A DNA stretch of 64,000 bases from UBA668 sp041918155 (GCA_041918155.1 JAYRWH010000091.1:62001-126000); one strand, 5' to 3'; counted from the first letter of the stretch, positions 15,032 through 23,724 are shown. The notes: a model not told the origin generated them from the sequence alone. A program made the numbers and translations.

Positions 15032-16900
15032 ATGACCAGCACGACCGTCACCACGCGCCGCCCGCGGATGCGTCTACCGAAGTTCGCGCTCGCCGTACCC
15101 GCATGGGCATGGTGGGTGCTGTTCTTCTTGGTGCCGGTCGTGCTGGTCGTCGCCGCCAGCTTCGGCAGCAAGGTGCCCGGCTCGGCCGGCCGCGTCAGCT
15201 ACGACCGCCTGTCGCTCGACAACTATCGAGAGGCCGTCGACGGCGGCTTCAACGGGGTGTTCGCGAAGGTGTTGGTGCAGGGCATGCGCACCACCATCAT
15301 CGGAACCTTCCTGTGCCTGGTGGTGGCCTTCCCGCTTGCCTACATGCTGGCCACGAAGATCCGTCGCGGAAAAGGGATCGTACTCGCCGTGCTGGCGATC
15401 CCGTTCTTCACCAACTTCCTCATCCGCACCCTCGCATGGCGGATCGTGCTGGCGCCGAAGGGGCTGATCTCCAACACACTCGTCACGTGGGGCCTGCGCA
15501 GCGATCGTCTCTCCTTGCTCGACACTCGCATCGGTGTCCAGATCGGCGTGGTCTACAACTACTTGCCACTGATGATCTTCCCCCTGTTCGTCGCGCTCGA
15601 CCGGCTGGATCCCGCCTTGCGGGAAGCGAGCAAGGATCTGTTCGCGAGCCGGCTGAAGACGTTCTCCCAGGTCACGCTGCCGCTTGCCGCACCGGGCATC
15701 GTCGCCGGCGTGGTGCTCGTGTTCGTGCCGCTTGCGGGCGACTACATCACGGCCAATGTCCTCGGCGGCGCCAAGGGCAACATGCCCGGCAACCTGGTGG
15801 CAGCTCAGTTCCTCCAGTCACAGAACCCAGCGCTCGGTGCCGCGATCGCCGTGATCCTGATTGCCTCCATCTTGCTCGCCATGGGCGCGGCGTTCGTGCT
15901 CGCCAAGCTGCTCCGCCTGACGTTCTCCTACCTCGCCACCCTCGGCACGGTGCTGACGGCCGCCGTCATGACCGCCGTAGGCCTGTTCGCATTGAAGCCG
16001 TCGATCACGACGCTGGTCGCGCTGGTCGTGCTGTTCGGGCTGATCGGCGGCGCGTCATGGTTGGGCGCCAACGTGCCGAACCGGGCGAGCAACGCCGTTC
16101 TCGCCGGGTGGTCGGCGCTCGTGATCGTGTTTCTCTACCTGCCGATCGCCTTCGTGGTGGCGCACTCGTTCAACGACAACAAGGCGCTGGAGGTGTGGGC
16201 GGGCTTCTCTACCCGCTGGTACGGCGAGATGTGGGACAACACCCTGCTCACCAGTTCGGTGAAGTCGTCCTTCGGTGCGGCGGCAGTCGCCGCTGTGATC
16301 GCGGTCGTGCTCGGCACCCTCGCCGGCATTGCCCTGGCACGGCGCTCGGGCCGCTGGACGATCGGCTTCATGGCCATCCTGCTGCTCGTGCTCACCACCC
16401 CCGAGATCGTCGACGCCACCGGCATGCAGTTGCAGTTCGTGTCGCTCGGTGGCGTCTTCCGCGACGGGCTGGTGCCGCTGTGGATCGGTCAGTCGATCTT
16501 CTCGGCCGCCGTTGTCACGCTCATCGTCCGGGCCCGCATGCAGGGCATGGACGAAAGCCTCGAGCAGGCGGCGAACGACTTGTTCGCCACCCCGTTGAGG
16601 GCGTTCCGTCAGATCACGATGCCGCTCATCGCGCCCGCGGTGCTTGCTGGTGGCCTGCTCGCGTTCACGTTCGCCCTTGACAACGTCATCATCTCCGACT
16701 TCGTGAAGGCGCCGGGCACCAACACGTTCCCCACGTATGTGCTCGGTCAGGTGAAGACGGTGCGCAAGCCCGACATCGCTGCGATGGCCACAGTGTTGTT
16801 GGGTGTCACGCTCGTCGCGCTGATGGGCGCCGCGCTGATCTTGCGTCGCTCAGGTGACGACTCGTCGAAGGTGGCGGCGACCCTCACCGGCGGCGGCTGA
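15032..16900 (+). CDS. fused PotB-PotC polyamine ABC transporter permease
   Basis: This single 622-residue membrane protein carries both permease domains of the importer. The first domain (residues ~20-295) is PotB-like, with an EAA-type loop at EASKDLFASRLKTFSQVTLPLAAPG (~195). The second (~365-605) is PotC-like, with VVAHSFN near its start and a second EAA loop at EQAANDLFATPLRAFRQITMPLIAPA (~510). Between them sits an extra hydrophobic linker (~300-370) with about two or three more membrane segments. PotB and PotC are normally separate polypeptides. The gene begins 8 nt after the binding-protein stop and lacks a clear Shine-Dalgarno site. Confidence 0.9.
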   Translation: MTSTTVTTRRPRMRLPKFALAVPAWAWWVLFFLVPVVLVVAASFGSKVPGSAGRVSYDRLSLDNYREAVDGGFNGVFAKVLVQGMRTTIIGTFLCLVVAFPLAYMLATKIRRGKGIVLAVLAIPFFTNFLIRTLAWRIVLAPKGLISNTLVTWGLRSDRLSLLDTRIGVQIGVVYNYLPLMIFPLFVALDRLDPALREASKDLFASRLKTFSQVTLPLAAPGIVAGVVLVFVPLAGDYITANVLGGAKGNMPGNLVAAQFLQSQNPALGAAIAVILIASILLAMGAAFVLAKLLRLTFSYLATLGTVLTAAVMTAVGLFALKPSITTLVALVVLFGLIGGASWLGANVPNRASNAVLAGWSALVIVFLYLPIAFVVAHSFNDNKALEVWAGFSTRWYGEMWDNTLLTSSVKSSFGAAAVAAVIAVVLGTLAGIALARRSGRWTIGFMAILLLVLTTPEIVDATGMQLQFVSLGGVFRDGLVPLWIGQSIFSAAVVTLIVRARMQGMDESLEQAANDLFATPLRAFRQITMPLIAPAVLAGGLLAFTFALDNVIISDFVKAPGTNTFPTYVLGQVKTVRKPDIAAMATVLLGVTLVALMGAALILRRSGDDSSKVAATLTGGG

Positions 16901-16947
16901 ATACGCCTGCGTCGGGTGCCGCTCGCCTCGGCTAGCCTTTTCGCACC

Positions 16948-17901
16948 ATGCCAAGTTCCACGGCGCCCCGCTCGGGGCCACAATCCGACGGACCCCCTCG
17001 TATCGCTCTCGCTCCGGAGTCGGCCCCGAAGTGGATGGCCGACGCGGTCGTCGCCGGTGGCGGGCACGTCGTCGCGCCGGCCGAGGCCGAGGCGCTCGTG
17101 TGGGCCGCGCCGCGCAGCCCGGAGGGGCTCGAGACGCTGCTCGATGAGAACCCCCATCTGGGTTGGGTGCAACTTCCTTTCGCCGGCATCGAGAACTTCG
17201 TGCACCTCGTCGACGACACGCGCCTGTGGACGTGCGGCAAGGGCGTCTATGCGGAGCCCGTCGCCGAGCACGCGCTCGCTCTCGCGCTCGCCGGCCTGCG
17301 TCACCTCGGGCCGTATGCCCGGGCCAGCGAGTGGGGCCGGCCACACGGCCGCAACCTCATCGGTGCCAACGTCACCATCCTCGGTGGCGGCGGCATCGCC
17401 GAGCACCTGCTGAAGCTGCTCGCTCCGTTCGACTGCCACATCACCGTCGTACGTAACCGCATGGCCGACATGGAGGGCGCCGACGAGGTGCTCACCCCCG
17501 ACCGCTACGTCGATGCCCTCGCCGGTGCCGATGTCGTGTTCCTCGCGCTGCCCCTCACCCCCGAGACCGAGGGGATGATCGGGCGCGACGAACTTGAACA
17601 GATGTCGCGCCACGCGTGGCTCATCAACGTCGCCCGCGGCGGACACATCGTCACCGACGACCTCGTGTGGGCGTTGCAGGAGGGCGTGATCGGTGGCGCC
17701 GGCCTCGATGTCACCGACCCCGAGCCGTTGCCTCCCGGGCACCCCCTGTGGAGCCTGGCGAACTGCATCATCACGCCTCACGTGGGCAATACGCCGGAGA
17801 TGGCCGTACCGCTACTCTCGGAGCGGATCACCGCCAATGTGCGCCGCTTCGCCGCCGGCGAAACGCTGGTGGGGCCGGTGCACGTCGAGTTGGGCTACTG
17901 A
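16948..17901 (+). CDS. D-isomer-specific 2-hydroxyacid dehydrogenase family protein
   Basis: This 317-residue NAD(P)-dependent dehydrogenase belongs to the D-LDH/phosphoglycerate dehydrogenase family. The Rossmann loop is VTILGGGGIAEHLL (around residue 140), an unusual GGGG form. The catalytic trio is present: Arg in INVARGGHIV (~231), Glu in LDVTDPEPLP (~260) and His in ITPHVGNTPE (~279). The N-terminal substrate domain is short and divergent, so the substrate is unknown. TAGCCT lies 9 nt before the ATG, suggesting its own leaderless promoter rather than read-through from the Pot operon. Confidence 0.87.
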   Translation: MPSSTAPRSGPQSDGPPRIALAPESAPKWMADAVVAGGGHVVAPAEAEALVWAAPRSPEGLETLLDENPHLGWVQLPFAGIENFVHLVDDTRLWTCGKGVYAEPVAEHALALALAGLRHLGPYARASEWGRPHGRNLIGANVTILGGGGIAEHLLKLLAPFDCHITVVRNRMADMEGADEVLTPDRYVDALAGADVVFLALPLTPETEGMIGRDELEQMSRHAWLINVARGGHIVTDDLVWALQEGVIGGAGLDVTDPEPLPPGHPLWSLANCIITPHVGNTPEMAVPLLSERITANVRRFAAGETLVGPVHVELGY

Positions 17902-17907
17902 CCGGTC

Positions 17908-18225
17908 GTGGGCCAGGCCGAAGGCCATCCGCAAGGAGGGCGTCGCCGTCCGGTGGCGCCGGAGCTGCTGCTCGCCCGGTTCGTCAAGGACGGCCGATTG
18001 GTGACGATCCCCACGACGCACAGCAAGCGCCTGGTGATACTCGACTGGCTCGCGCAGGAGTTCGTGCCCGGTCGCCACTACAGCGAGGCCGCGGTCAACC
18101 TGATCCTCGGCCAACGCCACGCCGACACCGCCGCGCTGCGCCGTTACCTGGTCGATGAAGGCTTCCTCGACCGCGCCGAAGGCCAATACTGGCGAGCTGG
18201 TGGGTCGGTTCCGCCGGCCGAGTGA
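17908..18225 (+). CDS. DUF2087 domain-containing protein
   Basis: This 105-residue protein has the DUF2087 pattern: LLARFVKDGRLVTIPTTHSKRL, a WLAQEFVPGRHYSE helix, VNLILGQRHADTAALRRYLVDEGFLDR and a final YWR. DUF2087 is a small winged-helix-like domain often attached to HTH regulators; its biochemical role is not established. The GTG at 17908 comes 6 nt after the dehydrogenase stop. A GTG at 17953, about 12 nt after AAGGAGGG, is an alternative start giving 90 residues and dropping a non-conserved leader. Probably co-transcribed with the dehydrogenase. Confidence 0.8.
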   Translation: MGQAEGHPQGGRRRPVAPELLLARFVKDGRLVTIPTTHSKRLVILDWLAQEFVPGRHYSEAAVNLILGQRHADTAALRRYLVDEGFLDRAEGQYWRAGGSVPPAE

Positions 18226-18281
18226 ACGCCGTTCGGGGAGGTTGCCCGGCGGGGTTCGGCTGCTAGCCTTGCCGTGCCTTC

Positions 18282-18355
18282 GGGCGATTAGCTCAGTCGG
18301 CTAGAGCGCTACGTTCACACCGTAGAGGTCGTGGGTTCGAGCCCCGCATCGCCCA
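18282..18355 (+). tRNA. tRNA-Val(CAC)
   Basis: The cloverleaf is complete: acceptor GGGCGAT pairs with ATCGCCC (18348-18354), discriminator A at 18355, D-arm GCTCAGTCGGCTAGAGC, anticodon loop TTCACAC with CAC at 18316-18318, T-arm GGTTCGAGCCCC. CCA is not encoded. A promoter with TTGCCC (18242-18247), 16-bp spacer and TAGCCT (18264-18269) lies upstream. Confidence 0.95.
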
Positions 18356-18363
18356 CAGAGACA

Positions 18364-18400
18364 GGCCCCGTCAGCCCCGTGCTGTCGGGGCCTTCGTCGT
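18364..18400 (+). terminator. intrinsic terminator after tRNA-Val(CAC)
   Basis: GGCCCCG (18364-18370) pairs with CGGGGCC (18386-18392), followed by a T-rich tail (TTCGTCGTTGTTC). It begins 9 nt after the tRNA. The rest of the gap up to 18543 shows only the TAGGTT box of the next gene (18531-18536). Confidence 0.6.
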
Positions 18401-18543
18401 TGTTCGGGGTTCTTGTCCCACGCCGACCACGGTGGATGGTGGTGTAAGCGCGACAAGGACTGACGGAGGGCGCCAGTCGGTGGGGTTGGCCTCCTATCTC
18501 GTCACGTTCCCCCGGACGGGGTCCGGCGAGTAGGTTCCACGCC

Positions 18544-19116
18544 ATGGCGCGCTACTGCGAACGACCTGGGTGTTCGCAACCGGCCGACGCGATCTACGGC
18601 ATGTCGTCGGAGCGCTTGACGGTGTGGCTCGAGCCCTTCGACGAGGTGCTTGCCGCCCGGGTGGGGGTGCTGTGTCGTCGACACGCCGACGCGATGGTGG
18701 TGCCTCGTGGCTGGACGCTCGACGACCGGCGTGAGCCGACGCCGCAGCTGTTCCGCACCCCCAAGGCTGCGCCCGACCTCGAACCGGTGGCGAAGCCGAA
18801 GCGTTCGCGCAAGCGCCAGGGCAGTGACGACACCGGGCAACTCGAGTTCGTCGCGCCCGAAGCCGCGGCCGACCCGGAAGTGGACTCAGACCCGCTGATC
18901 GAACCCGAGCCCGCGCGAGATCCCGCCCCTGACCCCGCCGCACGCGCCGACGAAACCAACCCCGACGGCACGCCCTTCTCCCCGTGGCGACCCCAGTTCG
19001 ACCAGAGCGACGATCTCGACGGCCTGCTGAGTGCTCGCTCGCCCCTGCTTTCGCGGGCGTTCCGCGGCAAGGGGCGCGGCCAGGAGCACGGCCCGGGGCA
19101 GCGACCCGGCGAGTGA
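18544..19116 (+). CDS. DUF3499-like protein
   Basis: This 190-residue protein has a short N-terminal Cys-containing domain: CERPGCSQPADAIYG (residues 5-19), VLCRRHADAMVVPRGW (42-57). The CxxxxC ... CxxH arrangement matches the actinobacterial DUF3499 family and looks like a small zinc site. The rest is a low-complexity, acidic and Pro/Glu-rich tail with a basic patch (KPKRSRKRQ) and probably is disordered. Function is unknown. TAGGTT ends 7 nt before the ATG. DUF3499 genes are widespread in Actinobacteria and often neighbour core genes. Confidence 0.75.
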   Translation: MARYCERPGCSQPADAIYGMSSERLTVWLEPFDEVLAARVGVLCRRHADAMVVPRGWTLDDRREPTPQLFRTPKAAPDLEPVAKPKRSRKRQGSDDTGQLEFVAPEAAADPEVDSDPLIEPEPARDPAPDPAARADETNPDGTPFSPWRPQFDQSDDLDGLLSARSPLLSRAFRGKGRGQEHGPGQRPGE

Positions 19117-19134
19117 TCGGCGATACTGGCCGCC

Positions 19135-19593
19135 ATGGATGTTCACGCTGCGCTCGAAGCCGAATGCGACGCCGACACCCTGTTCGCCTACATCGACGAC
19201 CTCAGCCGTTACCCGGCGTGGATGGATCTCGTGCACCGCGTCGAGCCGCTGCCCGCTGATCCGGCGCCCGCGTGGCAGGTGGAGTTGCGTGCCCGGGTGG
19301 GCCCGCTGGCGCGGAGCAAGCGGCTGCGCATGCACCGTACGGTGCACGACCCCGCCGCCCGCCGCGTGGTGTTCGAGCGTGCCGAGGCCGACGGCCGCCG
19401 CCACAGTGACTGGGTGCTCAGCGCGACGGTCGGTCGTCGCGACGGCCACTCCACGCTCGACATGCACCTGCACTATGGCGGGGCGCTGTGGACGGGCGGC
19501 GTACTCGAGCGGGTGCTCGCCGACCAGATCCGCTCCGGGCGCAACCGTCTGGCCGGCCTGGTGAGCAATGACGCCGCGGGCTCAGCGGGCTGA
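19135..19593 (+). CDS. SRPBCC (START-like) family protein
   Basis: This is a 152-residue protein with the helix-grip pattern of polyketide cyclase/SRPBCC proteins: residues 8-35 ECDADTLFAYIDDLSRYPAWM, then a run of alternating beta strands (RVEPLPA, WQVELRARVGP, RRVVFERAEADG, STLDMHLHYGG) and a long C-terminal helix LERVLADQIRSGRNRLAGLV. Such proteins bind hydrophobic ligands; the ligand here is unknown. GATACT ends 7 nt before the ATG. The last 12 bp overlap the convergent ABC ATPase gene. Confidence 0.78.
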   Translation: MDVHAALEAECDADTLFAYIDDLSRYPAWMDLVHRVEPLPADPAPAWQVELRARVGPLARSKRLRMHRTVHDPAARRVVFERAEADGRRHSDWVLSATVGRRDGHSTLDMHLHYGGALWTGGVLERVLADQIRSGRNRLAGLVSNDAAGSAG

Positions 19594-20376
19594 ACGGCGC
19601 CAGGCGCCGTAGCGGCCGTCGGAGCGGCGCTCGAGGTGCAGCGGCAGCCCGAAACACTCGCTGATCGCGTCGGCAGTGAGCGTGGTGTCGATCGGCCCGC
19701 GGGCCACCACTTGGCCGTCGCGCAGCATCAGCACATGGGTCATGCCGGGCGGCACCTCGTCGAGATGGTGGGTGACGAGCACGAGCGGGGGTGCAGCCTG
19801 GTCGAGCGTCAGCTCGGCGAGCGCCTCGACGAGTTGCTCCCGGCCGGCGAGATCGAGCCGCGCGCTCGGCTCGTCGAGGAGCACGATGCCCGGTTCGTTC
19901 ATCAGCGTGCGGGCCAGCAGCACCCGCTGCTGTTCGCCTGACGACACCGTGCTGAGTGACCGCTCCGCCAGCCAGGCAACGCCCATCCGCCCGAGGCACT
20001 CGGTGGCACGCGCCTCGTCGGCCGTCGTGTAGCGATGCCACCACGGCTCGAGCGCGGCGTAGCGGGCGGTCATCACCACGTCGAGGCAACGCAGCTGGGG
20101 GCGGAACTGCCCGGCCAGAGCGGCCGACAGGTATCCGACCCGACGCCGCAGTACCCTCACGTCGGTGCGACCCAGCCGCTCACCGAGCACGTCGACCTCG
20201 CCCGTGGACGGATGTTCGTACAACCCGGCGATGCGCAGGAGCGTCGTCTTGCCCGAGCCGTTGGCGCCGAGCACCAGCCAGCGCTCGCCATCGGCGACCT
20301 GCCAGTCGAGCGGGGCGAGGATCGTCCGCTCGTCGCGCACGAAGCTGACATTCGTGAGCTGCAGCGGGTCGGCCAT
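19582..20376 (-). CDS. ABC transporter ATP-binding protein (YlmA/ModF-like)
   Basis: This 264-residue stand-alone ATPase has Walker A LGANGSGKTTLLRI (around residue 33), a signature of the form VSSGEQQRVLLARTL (~143, with SSGEQ in place of LSGGQ), Walker B IVLLDEPSARLD (~165) and H-loop VLVTHHLDEVPPG (~202). The form resembles YlmA/YheS-like ATPases of unknown partners. No permease is adjacent, so the transported substrate and even a transport role are open. A TATCGT hexamer lies 10 nt before the ATG on this strand. Confidence 0.85.
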   Translation of the reverse strand: MADPLQLTNVSFVRDERTILAPLDWQVADGERWLVLGANGSGKTTLLRIAGLYEHPSTGEVDVLGERLGRTDVRVLRRRVGYLSAALAGQFRPQLRCLDVVMTARYAALEPWWHRYTTADEARATECLGRMGVAWLAERSLSTVSSGEQQRVLLARTLMNEPGIVLLDEPSARLDLAGREQLVEALAELTLDQAAPPLVLVTHHLDEVPPGMTHVLMLRDGQVVARGPIDTTLTADAISECFGLPLHLERRSDGRYGAWRRSAR

Positions 20377-20431
20377 GAGGGATCAGACGATAGGGGGTGA
20401 ACCCCGCCGCGATGAGCCGGAACGACCCCCA

Positions 20432-20461
20432 TTGTAACGAGAATGCAATAACCACTAGGAT
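20432..20461 (+). promoter_or_regulatory. promoter of the M23 peptidase gene (leaderless)
   Basis: A TTGTAA -35-like box (20432-20437), 18-bp spacer and TAGGAT -10 box (20456-20461) point to transcription starting at or next to the GTG at 20469. The AGGA in the -10 box could otherwise be read as a Shine-Dalgarno core. Confidence 0.5.
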
Positions 20462-20468
20462 TTCTCAC

Positions 20469-21620
20469 GTGAAACGTCTCGTGGTCGCCGCGCTGGCTCT
20501 TTGCGTGGTCGCGCCAGCACTCCCGGCGCGCGTTGCTCACGCAGACGACTCGTCCGCGGAGCAGGCCGCGCAAGAGATCGCCGAGGCTCGAGATCGCGCC
20601 AATGCCGCCGCCGAGGCCATCTTCCAGGCTGAGAACGAACTCGACGGCCTCGCCACTCGGCAGCTGCAGATCGAGGCCGACGTCGCCCAGCTCGAGGCGG
20701 AGGTGATCGACCTGCAGGACCAGGTGGAAGAAATCGCCGTCAACCGCTTCACGATCTCGAGCGGTACCGGCTCGCCCCTGCTCGCCGCCTTCGACTCGCC
20801 CGTGGAGCAGATGCAGATCCTGGCGCTCACCGAAGTGATGACCGACACCTCCGACGAGCAGTTCGACGACTTCGACTCGCTGAACCGCGACCTCGCACGC
20901 CAACGCAAGGCCCTGCTGCGCCAGAAGGAACTCACCGTGGCCCAGCAGGAGAAGCTGGTGCAACTGCAGGCCGCGGCGGACTCCGAGATCGAACACCTCA
21001 AGCAGGTGGAGGCGCAACGGCTGCAGGACGAAGCCGTCCGCAAGGCCGTCGAGGCCGACCAACGCCGACGCGCCGAGGCAGCGGTGAAGGCCGCCCAGCA
21101 AGCCATACCGACACCCACGCGCACCGCCACCCCGGCGGGCGCGGGTGGCACCACCGGCTCGGGCGGCACCGGTGGCCGGCCGGGGGGCCCGGCGCGCAAC
21201 TGGACCGGTGTCGACTGGCTGTGCCCCACGGGCTCGGCCAACATCGGCTTCAGCGACACCTGGCTGGCACCGCGTTCGGGCGGCCGATTGCACCTCGGCA
21301 CCGACATGATCGGCGCGCAGGGCACTCCGCTGCTCGCCGTCGTCGACGGTGTCGCCAAGCCGAAGACGAACGAGCTCGGCGGCAACACCGTTGGCCTCCT
21401 CGGCGCCGACGGCAATTACTACTACTACGCCCACCTCGTCAGCTGGGGCACGGTCGGCAACGTCACCAAGGGCACGATTGTCGGGTACATGGGCGCCACC
21501 GGCAACGCCAGCGGGCCGCACCTGCACTTCGAGATCCACCCGGGCAACGGCGACGCCGTCGACCCATACCTCACTTTGCTCGCGCACTGCCCCGCGCCCC
21601 CAACGCCAGAAGGCGGCTGA
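20469..21620 (+). CDS. secreted M23 family peptidase with N-terminal coiled coil
   Basis: This is a 383-residue exported protein likely involved in cell-wall cleavage. It starts with a signal peptide (residues 1-27, KRLVVAALALCVVAPALPARVAHA). Residues ~30-235 are coiled-coil rich, as in EnvC/RipA-type activators. A Thr/Pro/Gly linker follows. The C-terminal LytM domain keeps the zinc ligands HxGxD in LHLGTDM (~276) and HxH in GPHLHFEIH (~352), so it looks catalytically competent. The GTG at 20469 is chosen because it begins the signal peptide, and TTGTAA (20432-20437) with TAGGAT (20456-20461) place the transcript start at that codon. Likely periplasmic/cell-wall. Confidence 0.87.
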   Translation: MKRLVVAALALCVVAPALPARVAHADDSSAEQAAQEIAEARDRANAAAEAIFQAENELDGLATRQLQIEADVAQLEAEVIDLQDQVEEIAVNRFTISSGTGSPLLAAFDSPVEQMQILALTEVMTDTSDEQFDDFDSLNRDLARQRKALLRQKELTVAQQEKLVQLQAAADSEIEHLKQVEAQRLQDEAVRKAVEADQRRRAEAAVKAAQQAIPTPTRTATPAGAGGTTGSGGTGGRPGGPARNWTGVDWLCPTGSANIGFSDTWLAPRSGGRLHLGTDMIGAQGTPLLAVVDGVAKPKTNELGGNTVGLLGADGNYYYYAHLVSWGTVGNVTKGTIVGYMGATGNASGPHLHFEIHPGNGDAVDPYLTLLAHCPAPPTPEGG

Positions 21621-21626
21621 GCTGGT

Positions 21627-22658
21627 TCAGCCGGCCCCGGCCTGCTCGGCCTCGATCATCCGGGTGAGGCGGTGACGAAAGCGCGTGCCGCCCGTGTCGG
21701 AGCGCAGATCGATGTTCGGGGTGAGCATTGCCTCCATCCCGCGTTGCACCGCGGCGAGGATCACCTTGTCCTCCTCGAAGGCGCCACGCACGGAGGCGGC
21801 GAAGCGCTTCGACACGTCGTCGTCGTTGGGGGCGACGTTGCGCTGCTGGAACCAGAAGTAGCGCGTGCGGCGTTCGTCGACCGGTGTGAGGAAGTTGTAA
21901 CTGTCCATCAGGAACGAATCGGAGTGGATCGGCTCGCCTTCGCCGCCGGTGCCTGCCGGACAGAAGAACGCGCGGATGAGCGCGTTGGAGGGGTAGCGCA
22001 CCTCGTACTGCTGCTTGCGATCGGTGTTGCCGGCGAAGGGGAGATACGGGGCATAGAAGGGCGCGGGCTCGGAGTCCATCATCCAGCGCCACACGGTCAC
22101 CCCGTCGTCGGTGACGGTGACCCGCATCGGCGTGTCGTCGGTGCCCGGCCCGGCGAAGCTGGTGGGGTGCACCCATGCGACGTGCGACGGGTCGAGCAGA
22201 TTGTCGGTGATGTACAGGTAGTTGCAGTCCATCACCATGTCGTCGCCGACCGTGGTGCCCCACGCGGGGTCGTCCCAGTGCTCGACGGGGAAGATCGTGG
22301 CCGGGTCGGCGTCGGCAGGATCGCCCATCCACATCCACACCAGCCCGTAGCGACCCTCGACGGCATACGACCGGATGGCCGCCCCGTGCGGCGCAGGGCC
22401 GGCGTGAGTGGGCGCCCTCACGCATGTGCCCGTGCCGTCGAACTGCAGGCCGTGGTAGCCGCATTCGAGGATGTCGCCATGGACCCTGCCCATCGACATC
22501 GGCAGCTTGCGGTGCGGGCAGGCATCCTCGACGGCCGCGTAGTGCCCATCGGTGGTGCGGTAGATGACCACCGGTTCGCCGAGCAGCGTGACGCCGTGCG
22601 GGCGCTCTCCGATCTCGCGCTCCCAGGCAGCCACGTACCATGCGTTGCGCAGGAACAT
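21627..22658 (-). CDS. Rieske [2Fe-2S] aromatic ring-hydroxylating/O-demethylase-type oxygenase
   Basis: This 343-residue oxygenase alpha subunit resembles vanillate O-demethylase VanA. It begins MFLRNAWYVAAW; the Rieske cluster ligands are in CPHRKLPMSMG (Cys ~48, His ~50) and CGYHGLQFDG (Cys ~67, His ~70). The mononuclear iron site is in DNLLDPSHVAWVH (~160-172) with its two His, and a later Asp is expected. Substrate unknown. No ferredoxin reductase partner is adjacent. It follows rlmN by 10 nt and seems to be the last gene of the mshD-pepF-rlmN run. The 5' extension upstream of 22658 is not coding. Confidence 0.88.
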   Translation of the reverse strand: MFLRNAWYVAAWEREIGERPHGVTLLGEPVVIYRTTDGHYAAVEDACPHRKLPMSMGRVHGDILECGYHGLQFDGTGTCVRAPTHAGPAPHGAAIRSYAVEGRYGLVWMWMGDPADADPATIFPVEHWDDPAWGTTVGDDMVMDCNYLYITDNLLDPSHVAWVHPTSFAGPGTDDTPMRVTVTDDGVTVWRWMMDSEPAPFYAPYLPFAGNTDRKQQYEVRYPSNALIRAFFCPAGTGGEGEPIHSDSFLMDSYNFLTPVDERRTRYFWFQQRNVAPNDDDVSKRFAASVRGAFEEDKVILAAVQRGMEAMLTPNIDLRSDTGGTRFRHRLTRMIEAEQAGAG

Positions 22659-22668
22659 GCGCCGCACC

Positions 22669-23724
22669 TTACTCGGGCGGCGCGCCACGCTCCTTGCGGA
22701 GCACCACCGGCTGGCCGGCAGCGAGTTGCCCACATGCTGCGTCGATTTCGGTGCCGCGGTTGCGGCGCACGGTGGCGTTCACCCCCAGCTCGGTGAGCAT
22801 CGTGGAGAACGCGTGCACTTTGTCCTTCGAAGCCCCGACGGTGGGGTAGCCAGGCGTCGGGTTGAGCGGGATGAGGTTCACGTGAGCGGGCAGGTGGAAC
22901 CGGCGGCACAAGTTGGCCAGCTCGGCCGCGTCGCGGGCCCGATCGTTGACCCCGTCGATGAGCGCCCACTCGAAGCTCAGCCGGCGCCCCTTGGCAATGA
23001 GGTAGTCGGCGCACGCCTCCATCAACTGCTTGAGCGGGTAGCGGCGATTGATCGGTACGAGTTCGTCGCGCAGCTCGTCGTTCGCCGCGTGCAGCGACAC
23101 GGCGAGGTTCACCGGTAGCGGCCGCGTTGCGAGCGTGCGGATGCCGGGGATCAGGCCCACCGTGCTGATCGTGAGGTGGCGAGCGGAGAGCCCCACCGCG
23201 CCGTGCAGTCGCTCAACGCTTGCCCACACCGCGGCCTCGTTGGCCATCGGCTCGCCCATGCCCATGTACACGACGTTGGCCAGGCGACGACCCATCGCCC
23301 GTGCGTCGCGGGCGGCGAGCACCACCTGCTCGACGATCTCCCCGACGCTGAGGTGGCGGGTGAACCCGGCCTGCCCGGTGGCGCAGAAGCCGCACGCCAT
23401 CGCGCACCCCACTTGGCTGCTGACGCACACCGTCACGCGGTCGGGGTACACCATCAGCACCGTCTCGACGCGCCCGCCGTCGGCGAGCTCCCACAGGTAC
23501 TTCACCGTGTCGCCACTGTCGCTGACGCGGCGCACGACCTGGGTGAGCGAAGGCGGTAGCTCGACGGCGAGGCGCTCGCGCAACGCTTTGGGCACATTGC
23601 TGATGTCGACCGGCGCGGCGAGCTGCGTGTACAGCCCGGCCCACAGCTGGTCGAGCCGGTAGCGCGGCTCACCCTGCAGTGACTCGGCGAGCTGCTCGCG
23701 GGTGGGGTCGTACAGCGTGGTCAC
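22669..23724 (-). CDS. rlmN: 23S rRNA (adenine2503-C2)-methyltransferase
   Basis: This 351-residue radical SAM enzyme methylates C2 of A2503 in 23S rRNA and A37 in some tRNAs. The CxxxCxxC cluster motif is in GCAMACGFCATGQAGF (Cys ~112-119), followed by NVVYMGMGEPMAN (~167) and STVGLIPGIRTLA. The C-terminal region NLIPLNPTPGYPTVG and NATVRRNRGTEIDAACGQLA includes the catalytic Cys near residue 334. The GTG start overlaps the TGA of pepF by 4 nt, so the two are translationally coupled. Confidence 0.95.
   Translation of the reverse strand: MTTLYDPTREQLAESLQGEPRYRLDQLWAGLYTQLAAPVDISNVPKALRERLAVELPPSLTQVVRRVSDSGDTVKYLWELADGGRVETVLMVYPDRVTVCVSSQVGCAMACGFCATGQAGFTRHLSVGEIVEQVVLAARDARAMGRRLANVVYMGMGEPMANEAAVWASVERLHGAVGLSARHLTISTVGLIPGIRTLATRPLPVNLAVSLHAANDELRDELVPINRRYPLKQLMEACADYLIAKGRRLSFEWALIDGVNDRARDAAELANLCRRFHLPAHVNLIPLNPTPGYPTVGASKDKVHAFSTMLTELGVNATVRRNRGTEIDAACGQLAAGQPVVLRKERGAPPE

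Noticed and set aside
20431..20449. Possible Zur- or metal-regulator-like box (ATTGTA ... TGCAAT) before the M23 gene
   Set aside because: The arms match at only 5 of 6 positions, the spacing does not fit a Zur consensus, and the region is better explained as a -35/-10 promoter.
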